The notes beneath the pieces are model-generated. The model had not been told where the DNA came from, did not search any database, and saw nothing but the letters and a program-made list of their open reading frames with translations. From BJGV01 sp964013575 (GTDB lineage: Bacteria; Pseudomonadota; Gammaproteobacteria; Burkholderiales; Nitrosomonadaceae): a stretch of DNA of 64,000 nucleotides. Where the stretch lies: positions 42,223 through 106,222 of the forward strand of contig CAXGWP010000002.1 of the NCBI GenBank assembly GCA_964013575.1. The letters run 5' to 3'. Positions 17,536 through 25,384 of the stretch are shown piece after piece. Every line of letters starts with the position of its first letter. The first letter of the stretch is position 1. Both the position numbers and the translations under genes were made by a program.

Positions 17536-18672
17536 ATGAAATTACGTTGGGATATTTTTTGTACTATTATTGATAATTTTGGTGATATTGGTTTCTGTTG
17601 GAGGCTTGCGCGTCAGTTAGTGAATGAGCATGGTCTAAAAGTAAAGCTCTGGGTCGATGACCTTGTTACTTTTTCTCAGATTGAGCCGGCTATAGATGTT
17701 GAGAAAGAGCAGCAGAACCTAAAAGGTGTTGAGATCTGCTTCTGGAGAAAAGATTTTGCTGGAGTTAAGCCTGCTGACGTAGTAATTGAGGCATTTGCTT
17801 GTAAATTGCCTACTAATTACATTTTATCTATGGCAGATATGGTACAGCAGCCAGTTTGGATAAACCTAGAGTATCTTAGTGCAGAACATTGGATATTAGA
17901 CTGTCATTGTTTGCCATCATTTCATCCATATTTACCTTTAACAAAGTATTTCTTTTTTCCAGGGTTTGTGCCAGGAACAGGGGGGGTATTATTAGAAAAG
18001 GAATTATTGACTAATCGAGTTATATTTAATAGCTCTTCACAGGATAAATTCAGGAAAAAAATTGGCTTGCAATTATCTAGAGAAGGAGAGCTGTATGTCT
18101 CTTTATTTCATTATGATGATGCTCCAATAAAAGATTTATTGTTAGCATTTGTCATATCAGATATTCCAATATGTATTTTCATTCCGATAAATTTAGTCAG
18201 TCATGCTATTCGTATTTATTTTGGAGCCGATTCCCTTAGGATTGGCAACATATTACAATCTGGTAACTTACGAGTATGTATTATCCCTTTTTTAGAACAA
18301 GAGGAGTATGATCGATTACTTTGGGCATGTGATATCAATTTTGTGCGTGGAGAGGATTCTTTTCTTAGGGCTCAATGGTCAGGCCGTACCTTTGTATGGA
18401 ACATTTATCCCCAAACTGAAAGTGCACATAAATTAAAGTTAGAGGCATTTTTAGATCTATATACTAAGAAAATGCCTCAAGAGATGGCAAAAGCTGTATT
18501 TTATTTTTGGCAAGCATGGAATGGTAATGGACAGTTATTAAATTCATGGCCTAATTTTGTAGGACAGATAGCTAGGCTGGAAAAATATAATAATAAATGG
18601 ATTGAACAGATATTATCTATAGGAGACCTTACGTCTAATCTTATAGAATTTAGTAGAAAAGATCGGATATAA
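17536..18672 (+). CDS. earP: EF-P arginine rhamnosyltransferase EarP
   Basis: The 378-residue GT-B glycosyltransferase transfers rhamnose from dTDP-beta-L-rhamnose to Arg32 of EF-P. The N-terminal signature WDIFCTIIDNFGDIGFCWRL holds the conserved Asp13 and Asp17; the latter region includes the catalytic aspartate of the family. The late GEDSFLRAQWSGRTFVWNIYPQ motif binds the dTDP-sugar. I chose ATG 17536 over the upstream in-frame TTG 17527 because relatives begin close to the WDIFC motif. Location immediately before efp is the standard arrangement and identifies the substrate. Confidence 0.95.
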   Translation: MKLRWDIFCTIIDNFGDIGFCWRLARQLVNEHGLKVKLWVDDLVTFSQIEPAIDVEKEQQNLKGVEICFWRKDFAGVKPADVVIEAFACKLPTNYILSMADMVQQPVWINLEYLSAEHWILDCHCLPSFHPYLPLTKYFFFPGFVPGTGGVLLEKELLTNRVIFNSSSQDKFRKKIGLQLSREGELYVSLFHYDDAPIKDLLLAFVISDIPICIFIPINLVSHAIRIYFGADSLRIGNILQSGNLRVCIIPFLEQEEYDRLLWACDINFVRGEDSFLRAQWSGRTFVWNIYPQTESAHKLKLEAFLDLYTKKMPQEMAKAVFYFWQAWNGNGQLLNSWPNFVGQIARLEKYNNKWIEQILSIGDLTSNLIEFSRKDRI

Positions 18673-18751
18673 TCTTGAGCGTATAAATGAAATAAAGTCC
18701 ATAGTAAGTTTTAAAGAATAATTTTCTTGAGTCTTAAATATAAGGTTAGAT

Positions 18752-19315
18752 ATGAAAATAGCAATGGAGCTTCGTGTAGGTAATGTCGTGATGATTGATA
18801 GTGTACCAATGGTGGTACAAAAATCTGAATTTACCAAGTCTGGAAGGAATGCTTCTGTAGTAAGAATGAAATTAAAGAGTCTTCTTTCTAATACTGTAAC
18901 AGAAACAGTATATAAGGCTGATGAAAAATTTGATATGGCTGCACTAGATCATCAAGATTGTACGTACTCATATTATTCAGACCCATTATATGTATTTGTT
19001 GACAGTGAATATAATCAGATTGAAGTTGAGGCCGATAGTATGCCAAGGGTGTTGAATTATTTAACTGATGGAATGGAGGATATTTGCAAATTAACTTCAT
19101 ATAACGGAAAAGTTATTTCAGTTGAGCTTCCAACTACAGTAGTCCGTGAGATTGAATATACTGAGCCTGCTGTTCGCGGTGATACATCAGGAAAAGTAAT
19201 GAAATTGGCAAAACTGAAAGGAACCTCTTATCAGATTCAAGTTGCGGCCTTTATTGAGATTGGGGATATGGTAGAGATTGATACCCGTACAAATGAATTT
19301 AAGAAGCGCGCCTGA
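18752..19315 (+). CDS. efp: Translation elongation factor P, rhamnosylated-arginine type
   Basis: The 187-residue, three-domain factor binds between the P and E sites of stalled ribosomes and promotes polyproline bond formation. Counting from Met1, the modification tip reads SGRNASVV with Arg32, not the lysine used by the EpmABC pathway. It therefore matches the EarP-modified class, and earP is the adjacent gene. Domain boundaries fall near residues 65 and 129. The C-terminal IDTRTNEFKKRA is typical. Regulation is not evident; the 79-base gap from earP allows co-transcription. Confidence 0.98.
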   Translation: MKIAMELRVGNVVMIDSVPMVVQKSEFTKSGRNASVVRMKLKSLLSNTVTETVYKADEKFDMAALDHQDCTYSYYSDPLYVFVDSEYNQIEVEADSMPRVLNYLTDGMEDICKLTSYNGKVISVELPTTVVREIEYTEPAVRGDTSGKVMKLAKLKGTSYQIQVAAFIEIGDMVEIDTRTNEFKKRA

Positions 19316-19626
19316 TTATTTTAGATCCTGATAGGACATACTGTGTGTTCATTAGAAGTGAGTGGCTAGGTTAATATATTTTCTAAGTTATATTTATGTC
19401 CATAGTATTTTTTACGATCGTAAACTTTTTCATACTAATATAAATAACTCTTTGAAAATTAATTAAATAAAATTAAATTTAATTAATAATTTCCTAGTTT
19501 AGCCACAAAATATTTTTTATATATTTTTATTTAGATTGTATATAAGGTTTTTATACTGCACTATGATAATAAATTTAAGATGCTATATTGCTTCTTTCAT
19601 TGCAGTTAATTATAAAAAATGATCTG
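19316..19626. other. 311-base AT-rich gap with palindromes, no gene seen
   Basis: This stretch between efp and the transporter is extremely AT-rich. It holds a perfect 14-base palindrome TTTACGATCGTAAA at 19411-19424 and runs of AATTAAATTTAATT-type sequence near 19470-19490. No reading frame of note is present. A TTG at 19588 opens the transporter frame upstream of its likely ATG. Confidence 0.45.
19411..19424. repeat. Perfect 14-bp palindrome TTTACGATCGTAAA
   Basis: The reverse complement is identical over all 14 bases, and the core contains CGATCG in otherwise nearly G+C-free DNA. Its position, about 200 bases before the transporter ATG and 95 bases after efp, would suit an operator. No known regulator site is recognised. 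Confidence 0.5.
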
Positions 19627-20769
19627 ATGCAATCAATTCCCTATTGGCGTCTTTCTGGATTCTATTTCTTTCATTTTGCATTTATAGGCGCATTCTCCCC
19701 TTATTGGGGCCTCTACCTCAAGTCTCTTTCTTTTGATGCATTTCAGATTGGCATATTGATGTCTTTGTTACATGTAACGCGTATCTTTGCCCCAACTGCA
19801 TGGGGTTGGCTTTCTGATTATATTGGGAAAAGAATGTTAATTGTCCAGTTGGCCGCTATTACAGGTTTTATAAGTTATTGTGGAGTTTTCTTTGGGGTAT
19901 CATTTTATTGGTTATTTATTGTAATGATTTTTATGAGCTTCTTTTGGAGCGCATCGCTTCCTTTAATTGAAGCAACAACCCTATCTTACCTTGGAAATAA
20001 TACGGCTAGATATGGGAGTATCCGTTCATGGGGTTCATTCGGATTTGTTTGTTCTGTAGTTGGTATAGGGTATTTATTAGATACTGCTGAGATTATATCT
20101 TTATTATGGTGGGTTCTTGGATTTAAGTTAGGTATTGTTTTTTTTTCTTGGAGAATTCCCGAAGTGGAGATTCTATCTCATTCTTCTGATAATTTATCTG
20201 TTAAGCAAATATTTAAACAGCCTATCGTATTGTCGTTTTTTGTTGCATGTTTATTAATGGCCTTTGCACATGGCCCATACTACACATTCTATTCAATTTA
20301 TTTAGTAGAGCATGGGTATAGTAAAGGTGTTATCGGTTGGCTCTGGGCAATTGGGGTCATATGTGAAATAGGTATATTTTTTCTGATACCTAGGGTAATA
20401 AAATGGCTTAGTTTAAAGTATATCCTTGCAATCAGTTTCTTTTGTGCAGTAATAAGGTTTTTAATGATAGCCTGGGGAGTTGAATGGCCGATCGTAATTC
20501 TATTTGCACAAATTTTACATGCTATAACATATGGAGCACATCATGTTGCAGCTATGATGGTTGTTCACCATTTTTTTCGTGGCCGACATCAGGCTAAGGG
20601 GCAAGCTTTCTATACAAGCTTTACATTTGGGATTGGAGGAGCATTAGGCGGAATATTTAGTGGTTATGCATGGGGTTGGTTAGGATCAGAGCTTACATTT
20701 AGTATAAGTGCATTATCTGCACTTTTAGGATTAGGGCTAATAATACAAAAAGTTAACATTAGATGGTAA
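19627..20769 (+). CDS. MFS transporter, HcaT/PPP-like family
   Basis: About 380 residues with roughly 11-12 hydrophobic segments, an inner-membrane major facilitator. The N-terminal FAFIGAFSPYWGLYLKSLSF and GWLSDYIGKRM (the loop 2-3 motif) resemble the 3-phenylpropionate/nucleoside-type MFS_1-like group. GSIRSWGSFGF in helix 5 is also typical of that group. The substrate is unknown. I chose the ATG at 19627; the frame also opens with TTG at 19588, but the extra 13 residues are polar and atypical. It stands alone between efp and leuC. Confidence 0.85.
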   Translation: MQSIPYWRLSGFYFFHFAFIGAFSPYWGLYLKSLSFDAFQIGILMSLLHVTRIFAPTAWGWLSDYIGKRMLIVQLAAITGFISYCGVFFGVSFYWLFIVMIFMSFFWSASLPLIEATTLSYLGNNTARYGSIRSWGSFGFVCSVVGIGYLLDTAEIISLLWWVLGFKLGIVFFSWRIPEVEILSHSSDNLSVKQIFKQPIVLSFFVACLLMAFAHGPYYTFYSIYLVEHGYSKGVIGWLWAIGVICEIGIFFLIPRVIKWLSLKYILAISFFCAVIRFLMIAWGVEWPIVILFAQILHAITYGAHHVAAMMVVHHFFRGRHQAKGQAFYTSFTFGIGGALGGIFSGYAWGWLGSELTFSISALSALLGLGLIIQKVNIRW

Positions 20770-20839
20770 ATAAAAAATAAAATAGCAGGTTAAATAATTA
20801 CATTATGAGATAATATATTTTTAATAAGGTCTTCTATGA

Positions 20840-22237
20840 ATGCAAACTTTATACGATAAACTTTGGGAAGAGCATGTTGTCCATGATGATCTGTCTGGAG
20901 CAGAATTGATCTATATTGACCGTCATTTAGTTCATGAAGTGACTAGCCCACAAGCATTTGAGTCATTAAAAATTGCTGGGAGAAAACCTTGGAGAGAGGG
21001 TTCGATTCTTGCAGTTGCAGACCACAATGTTCCGACTACTAATCGCAAACATGGAATAAGTGACCCTATTTCACGATTACAGGTTGAAACTCTTGATAGG
21101 AATTGTGAGGAGCTGGGTATAGCTGAGTTTAAGATGAATGATATGCGCCAGGGAATAGTCCATGTAATTGGCCCAGAGCAAGGCGCTACATTACCTGGTA
21201 TGACAGTTGTATGTGGTGATTCTCATACTAGCACACATGGCGCATTTGCCTGCCTTGCTTTTGGAATTGGCACATCAGAAGTAGAGCATGTTCTTGCGAC
21301 CCAATGCTTATCTATTAAAAAATCGTTAAATATGAGAGTTTTGATAAATGGTAGCCTTTGTCCTGGCGTTACTGCTAAAGATTTAGCACTTGCTATCATT
21401 GGGGAAATTGGGACAGCTGGTGGCACTGGTTACGCTATTGAATTCACAGGAGGAACAATTAGTGCTTTGTCTATGGAAGGTCGTATGACACTTTGTAATA
21501 TGGCAATTGAAGCAGGTGCACGTGCGGGCTTGATAGCAGTAGATAATATTACTATTGAATATATTAGTGGGAGACCATATGCACCAAAAGGAAATTCTTG
21601 GGAAAAAGCAGTGAATTATTGGCGTACCCTTAAAAGCGATGAGGGGGCAAATTTTGATCATATTGTAAATATAGATGCAACACAGATAAAACCGCAAATA
21701 ACTTGGGGAACTTCTCCAGAGATGGTTTTAGCAGTAGATGGGAGAGTTCCAGATCCATTAAAAATTCCTGACTTAATAAAACGAAAAGATATACAACGCG
21801 CCTTAGAATATATGGGGCTAATACCTAATATGTTAATGAGTGATATTTATCTAGATAAAATTTTTATTGGATCTTGTACTAATTCACGTATTGAAGATTT
21901 AAGAGCAGCAGCAGCAGTTGTAAAAGATAAATATATTGCAAAAAATATCAAACTTGCTATGGTGGTTCCAGGTTCTGGTTTAGTAAAAGTACAAGCAGAA
22001 GAAGAAGGGTTAGATAAGATATTTATTAAGGCTGGATTTGAATGGAGGGAACCAGGCTGCTCGATGTGTCTAGCAATGAATGATGATTATCTTTCACCAG
22101 GTGAGCGCTGTGCTTCGACATCAAATAGAAATTTTGAAGGTAGGCAGGGTCAGGCTGGTCGTACTCATTTAGTAAGCCCTGCTATGGCAGCTGCGGCAGC
22201 AGTAAATGGACATTTTATTGATGTGCGGAGTTTATAA
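20840..22237 (+). CDS. leuC: 3-isopropylmalate dehydratase, large subunit
   Basis: The 465-residue aconitase-family subunit acts with LeuD to isomerise 2-isopropylmalate to 3-isopropylmalate. The [4Fe-4S] ligands are visible as Cys346 (IGSCTNSR), Cys407 and Cys410 (PGCSMC). The N-terminal GDSHTSTHGAF and late TSNRNFEGRQG active-site motifs are intact. Full length. It leads the leuC-leuD-leuB-asd run. leuA is not in this window. Confidence 0.98.
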   Translation: MQTLYDKLWEEHVVHDDLSGAELIYIDRHLVHEVTSPQAFESLKIAGRKPWREGSILAVADHNVPTTNRKHGISDPISRLQVETLDRNCEELGIAEFKMNDMRQGIVHVIGPEQGATLPGMTVVCGDSHTSTHGAFACLAFGIGTSEVEHVLATQCLSIKKSLNMRVLINGSLCPGVTAKDLALAIIGEIGTAGGTGYAIEFTGGTISALSMEGRMTLCNMAIEAGARAGLIAVDNITIEYISGRPYAPKGNSWEKAVNYWRTLKSDEGANFDHIVNIDATQIKPQITWGTSPEMVLAVDGRVPDPLKIPDLIKRKDIQRALEYMGLIPNMLMSDIYLDKIFIGSCTNSRIEDLRAAAAVVKDKYIAKNIKLAMVVPGSGLVKVQAEEEGLDKIFIKAGFEWREPGCSMCLAMNDDYLSPGERCASTSNRNFEGRQGQAGRTHLVSPAMAAAAAVNGHFIDVRSL

Positions 22238-22304
22238 TTTTATATATAAATATATTATTAATATTTTCAAATTTTTTAATAAAGTAAGGTGTAATTTTAT
22301 ATAA

Positions 22305-22943
22305 ATGGAAAAATTTGTTGGCTGTAAGGGATTGGTTGTGCCATTAGATCGTTCAAATATTGATACGGATGCAATCATTCCAAAACAGTTTTTAAAATCG
22401 ATAAAGCGATCTGGATTCGGCCAATATTTATTTGATGAATGGCGTTATCTAGATCATGGTGAGCCAGGAAAAGATGTCACTCAACGCATACTAAATCCAG
22501 ATTTTATTCTTAACCATACAAGATTCAGTGGAGCAAAAATATTACTAACACGAGCAAATTTTGGTTGTGGATCAAGCCGTGAACATGCTCCTTGGGCACT
22601 ACAAGACTATGGGTTTCAAGTGATATTGGCCTCTAGCTATGCTGATATTTTTTTTAATAATGCATTTAAAATTGGGTTATTACCAATTGTGCTTAAAGAA
22701 GATATAGTTGACCAGCTATTTCATGAAGTAAATTTGAATGTTGGATATTCTCTTGATATTAATTTGGAGGAGCAGAAAATTTCAACACCAGATGGAATGG
22801 TTCATATTTTTGATGTTGAGCCTTTTAGAAAAGAAAATTTATTAAAAGGATTAGATGAGATTGGGCTTACATTACAACATACAGAAAAAATAAGATCGTA
22901 TGAAAATAGAAGGAAAATTAAGCGACCTTGGCTATTTATTTAG
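22305..22943 (+). CDS. leuD: 3-isopropylmalate dehydratase, small subunit
   Basis: The 212-residue swivelling-domain subunit partners LeuC. Conserved motifs include DRSNIDTDAIIPKQFLK near the N-terminus, FGCGSSREHAPWAL with the active-site serine and arginine, and SSYADIFFNNAFKIGLLP. Length is normal. It follows leuC after 67 bases and precedes leuB by 34. Confidence 0.98.
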   Translation: MEKFVGCKGLVVPLDRSNIDTDAIIPKQFLKSIKRSGFGQYLFDEWRYLDHGEPGKDVTQRILNPDFILNHTRFSGAKILLTRANFGCGSSREHAPWALQDYGFQVILASSYADIFFNNAFKIGLLPIVLKEDIVDQLFHEVNLNVGYSLDINLEEQKISTPDGMVHIFDVEPFRKENLLKGLDEIGLTLQHTEKIRSYENRRKIKRPWLFI

Positions 22944-22977
22944 AATATTTATTTGAAGTGATTTATTGAGAAAATTT

Positions 22978-24042
22978 ATGAAAATTGCAATTCTACCTGG
23001 TGATGGTATTGGTCCTGAAATTATTGCCCAAGCAGTACGTGTATTGGAAGCGCTTAATACTGATGGAATGAAGTTTGAGATGGAAACAGCTTTATTAGGG
23101 GGGTGTGCAGTTGACGCAACTGGGAGTCCATTTCCAAATGAGACTCGTAAGCTTGTTATGGAAGCCGATGCTTTGTTATTAGGGGCTGTGGGTGGATTAA
23201 AATATGATGCACTACCTCGAGACAAGCGCCCAGAACAGGGACTGCTAGCTGTCCGTAAAGATTTGAATCTTTTTGCAAATTTGCGACCAGTACTCGTTTA
23301 TTCTGAGCTTGCAGGTGCTTCAACACTTAAGCCTGAAATAATATCAGGCCTCGATATCTTAATTATAAGAGAATTAACAGGTGATATTTATTTTGGAGAG
23401 CCACGTGGAATTGAGTTGTCTGATGATAAGCAACGAGTAGGACTTAATACTATGGTATATAGTGAAGCTGAAATATATAGGATTGTCCATATTGCTTTTC
23501 AAGTCGCGCGTAAGCGTAATAAAAAACTTTGCTCAGTTGATAAAATGAATGTGCTTGAATGTTCTCAGTTATGGAGAGAAGTTGTTAATGATGTGGCTAG
23601 GCAGTATCCAGACGTTGAATTATCTCATATGTTAGTAGATAACGCTGCTATGCAATTGATACTAAACCCAAAACAATTTGATGTGATTGTTACAGGAAAT
23701 ATGTTTGGTGATATTTTATCTGATGAGGCTTCAATGCTTACTGGTTCAATTGGCATGTTGCCATCAGCATCTCTTGATGATAAGAATAAAGGGTTGTATG
23801 AACCAATACATGGGTCAGCGCCAGATATAGCAGGTAAAAATATAGCAAATCCATTAGCAGCAATCTTATCAGTAGCTATGATGTTGCGGTACACATTTAG
23901 TCAAGAAAGAACAGCTATTCGTATTGAGAATTCAGTCAAGAAAGTATTGGCTAATAATTACCGTACTAGAGATATTTGTGAAGTAGGAATGAAAGAAATA
24001 GGAACGGTGGAAATGGGTGATGCTATATTAAATAATTTATAG
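22978..24042 (+). CDS. leuB: 3-isopropylmalate dehydrogenase
   Basis: The 354-residue NAD-dependent oxidative decarboxylase gives 2-oxoisocaproate in leucine synthesis. Visible are LPGDGIGPEI at the N-terminus, the substrate arginines in LRPV and RELTGDIYFGEPRG, DKMNVLECS with the catalytic lysine, GDILSDEASM with metal aspartates, and the NAD-binding EPIHGSAPDIAGK. I chose ATG 22978 because relatives begin MKIA-LPGDG. A TTG four codons upstream would add MRKF. Confidence 0.98.
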   Translation: MKIAILPGDGIGPEIIAQAVRVLEALNTDGMKFEMETALLGGCAVDATGSPFPNETRKLVMEADALLLGAVGGLKYDALPRDKRPEQGLLAVRKDLNLFANLRPVLVYSELAGASTLKPEIISGLDILIIRELTGDIYFGEPRGIELSDDKQRVGLNTMVYSEAEIYRIVHIAFQVARKRNKKLCSVDKMNVLECSQLWREVVNDVARQYPDVELSHMLVDNAAMQLILNPKQFDVIVTGNMFGDILSDEASMLTGSIGMLPSASLDDKNKGLYEPIHGSAPDIAGKNIANPLAAILSVAMMLRYTFSQERTAIRIENSVKKVLANNYRTRDICEVGMKEIGTVEMGDAILNNL

Positions 24043-24101
24043 TTTTAGGTAAGTATGTTATTAATTTATATCTAGCCTAGTTTTTTAAATAAGGAGTCTG
24101 C

Positions 24102-25214
24102 ATGAAGCGTGTAGGTTTTATTGGTTGGCGCGGTATGGTTGGTTCAGTTCTGATGCAAAGAATGCGTGAGGAAAATGATTTTGAACTCGTAGAACCAGAG
24201 TTTTTTACTACATCTCAGTTGGGTAATCCTGGTCCAGATGTTGGTAAAGGAGTTTTGCCGCTTAAAGATGCATATAATGTTAATCACCTAAAAGTAATGG
24301 ACATTATTATTTCATGTCAGGGAGGGGGTTATACTTCTAAGGTTTATAAAGATTTGCGTAAAGAAGGTTGGGATGGATACTGGATTGATGCTGCTTCTAC
24401 ACTCAGGATGGAAGAGGGTGCTGTAATTATATTAGATCCAGTTAATCTTCCAATAATTAAACAAGCTATATATGATGGTGAAAAGTCTTATATTGGTGGA
24501 AATTGTACTGTAAGTCTTATGCTAATGGCAGTTGGAGGATTACTTAAAAATAATATGGTTGATTGGATGAGTGCAATGACTTATCAAGCCGCCTCCGGTG
24601 CAGGCGCAAAAAATATGCGTGAATTATTAATGCAAATGGGGGAGGCTCATCGTGGAGCGAAGACACTTTTAGACGACCCTGCTTCTGGCATATTAGATAT
24701 TGATCGAAAGGTATCAAAATCTTTACGTGACGAAGATTTCCCAATTTCAAATTTTGGTGTTCCACTTGCAGGAAGCCTAATTCCATGGATTGATAGTGAT
24801 CTTGGTAATGGACAAAGTCGTGAAGAATGGAAAGCTCAGGCAGAAACAAATAAAATTATGGGTACAAGCAACCATGAAGTTCCTGTTGATGGAATTTGTG
24901 TACGTGTTGGATCTATGCGCAGTCATAGTCAGGCAATAACTATAAAGCTGAAGAAAGAGATTCCTTTAGATGAAGTGGAGGATATTATCGATAGTTCTAA
25001 TAATTGGGTTAGAGTTATTCCTAATGAGAGAGAACGTACATTAGAAGAATTAACTCCGGCTACAGTAACCGGCACATTATCTATACCAGTAGGTCGCTTA
25101 CGTAAACTTACAATGGGAGAAGATTATTTATCTGCATTTACAGTAGGAGATCAACTACTTTGGGGTGCAGCAGAGCCATTACGTAGAATGTTAAGAATCC
25201 TTGTTGAAACTTAG
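24102..25214 (+). CDS. asd: Aspartate-semialdehyde dehydrogenase
   Basis: The 370-residue enzyme reduces aspartyl phosphate to aspartate semialdehyde, the branch point to lysine/diaminopimelate, methionine and threonine. The NADP-binding GWRGMVGSVLMQRM opens the protein. The nucleophile is Cys135 in GGNCTVSLML, and the catalytic histidine lies in VRVGSMRSHSQA. It belongs to the proteobacterial long form. AAGGAG at 24091-24096 is an excellent ribosome site, 5 bases from ATG. Position after leuB and before fimV is the usual betaproteobacterial order. Confidence 0.98.
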   Translation: MKRVGFIGWRGMVGSVLMQRMREENDFELVEPEFFTTSQLGNPGPDVGKGVLPLKDAYNVNHLKVMDIIISCQGGGYTSKVYKDLRKEGWDGYWIDAASTLRMEEGAVIILDPVNLPIIKQAIYDGEKSYIGGNCTVSLMLMAVGGLLKNNMVDWMSAMTYQAASGAGAKNMRELLMQMGEAHRGAKTLLDDPASGILDIDRKVSKSLRDEDFPISNFGVPLAGSLIPWIDSDLGNGQSREEWKAQAETNKIMGTSNHEVPVDGICVRVGSMRSHSQAITIKLKKEIPLDEVEDIIDSSNNWVRVIPNERERTLEELTPATVTGTLSIPVGRLRKLTMGEDYLSAFTVGDQLLWGAAEPLRRMLRILVET

Positions 25215-25360
25215 GGCTAGGCGAGGAGCTTAGTAAAAGAGTTTAATAGGATATCTTTAGAGGTTCTGTATACTAGGAAGTTATATAGAAAATATATTAG
25301 ATCTGTCTTTAATGCTAATAAAAGATTTAATTTTGAACCATAACTTAATGATAATATTAT

Positions 25361-25376
25361 ATTTTAATATTAAAAT
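25361..25376. repeat. AT-only 16-bp palindrome before fimV
   Basis: ATTTTAATATTAAAAT is a perfect palindrome ending 8 bases before the fimV ATG, where a ribosome site would be expected. It is composed only of A and T, so it may be chance in AT-rich DNA. No recognisable Shine-Dalgarno sequence is present at this start. Confidence 0.35.
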
Positions 25377-25384
25377 TTAATGGT

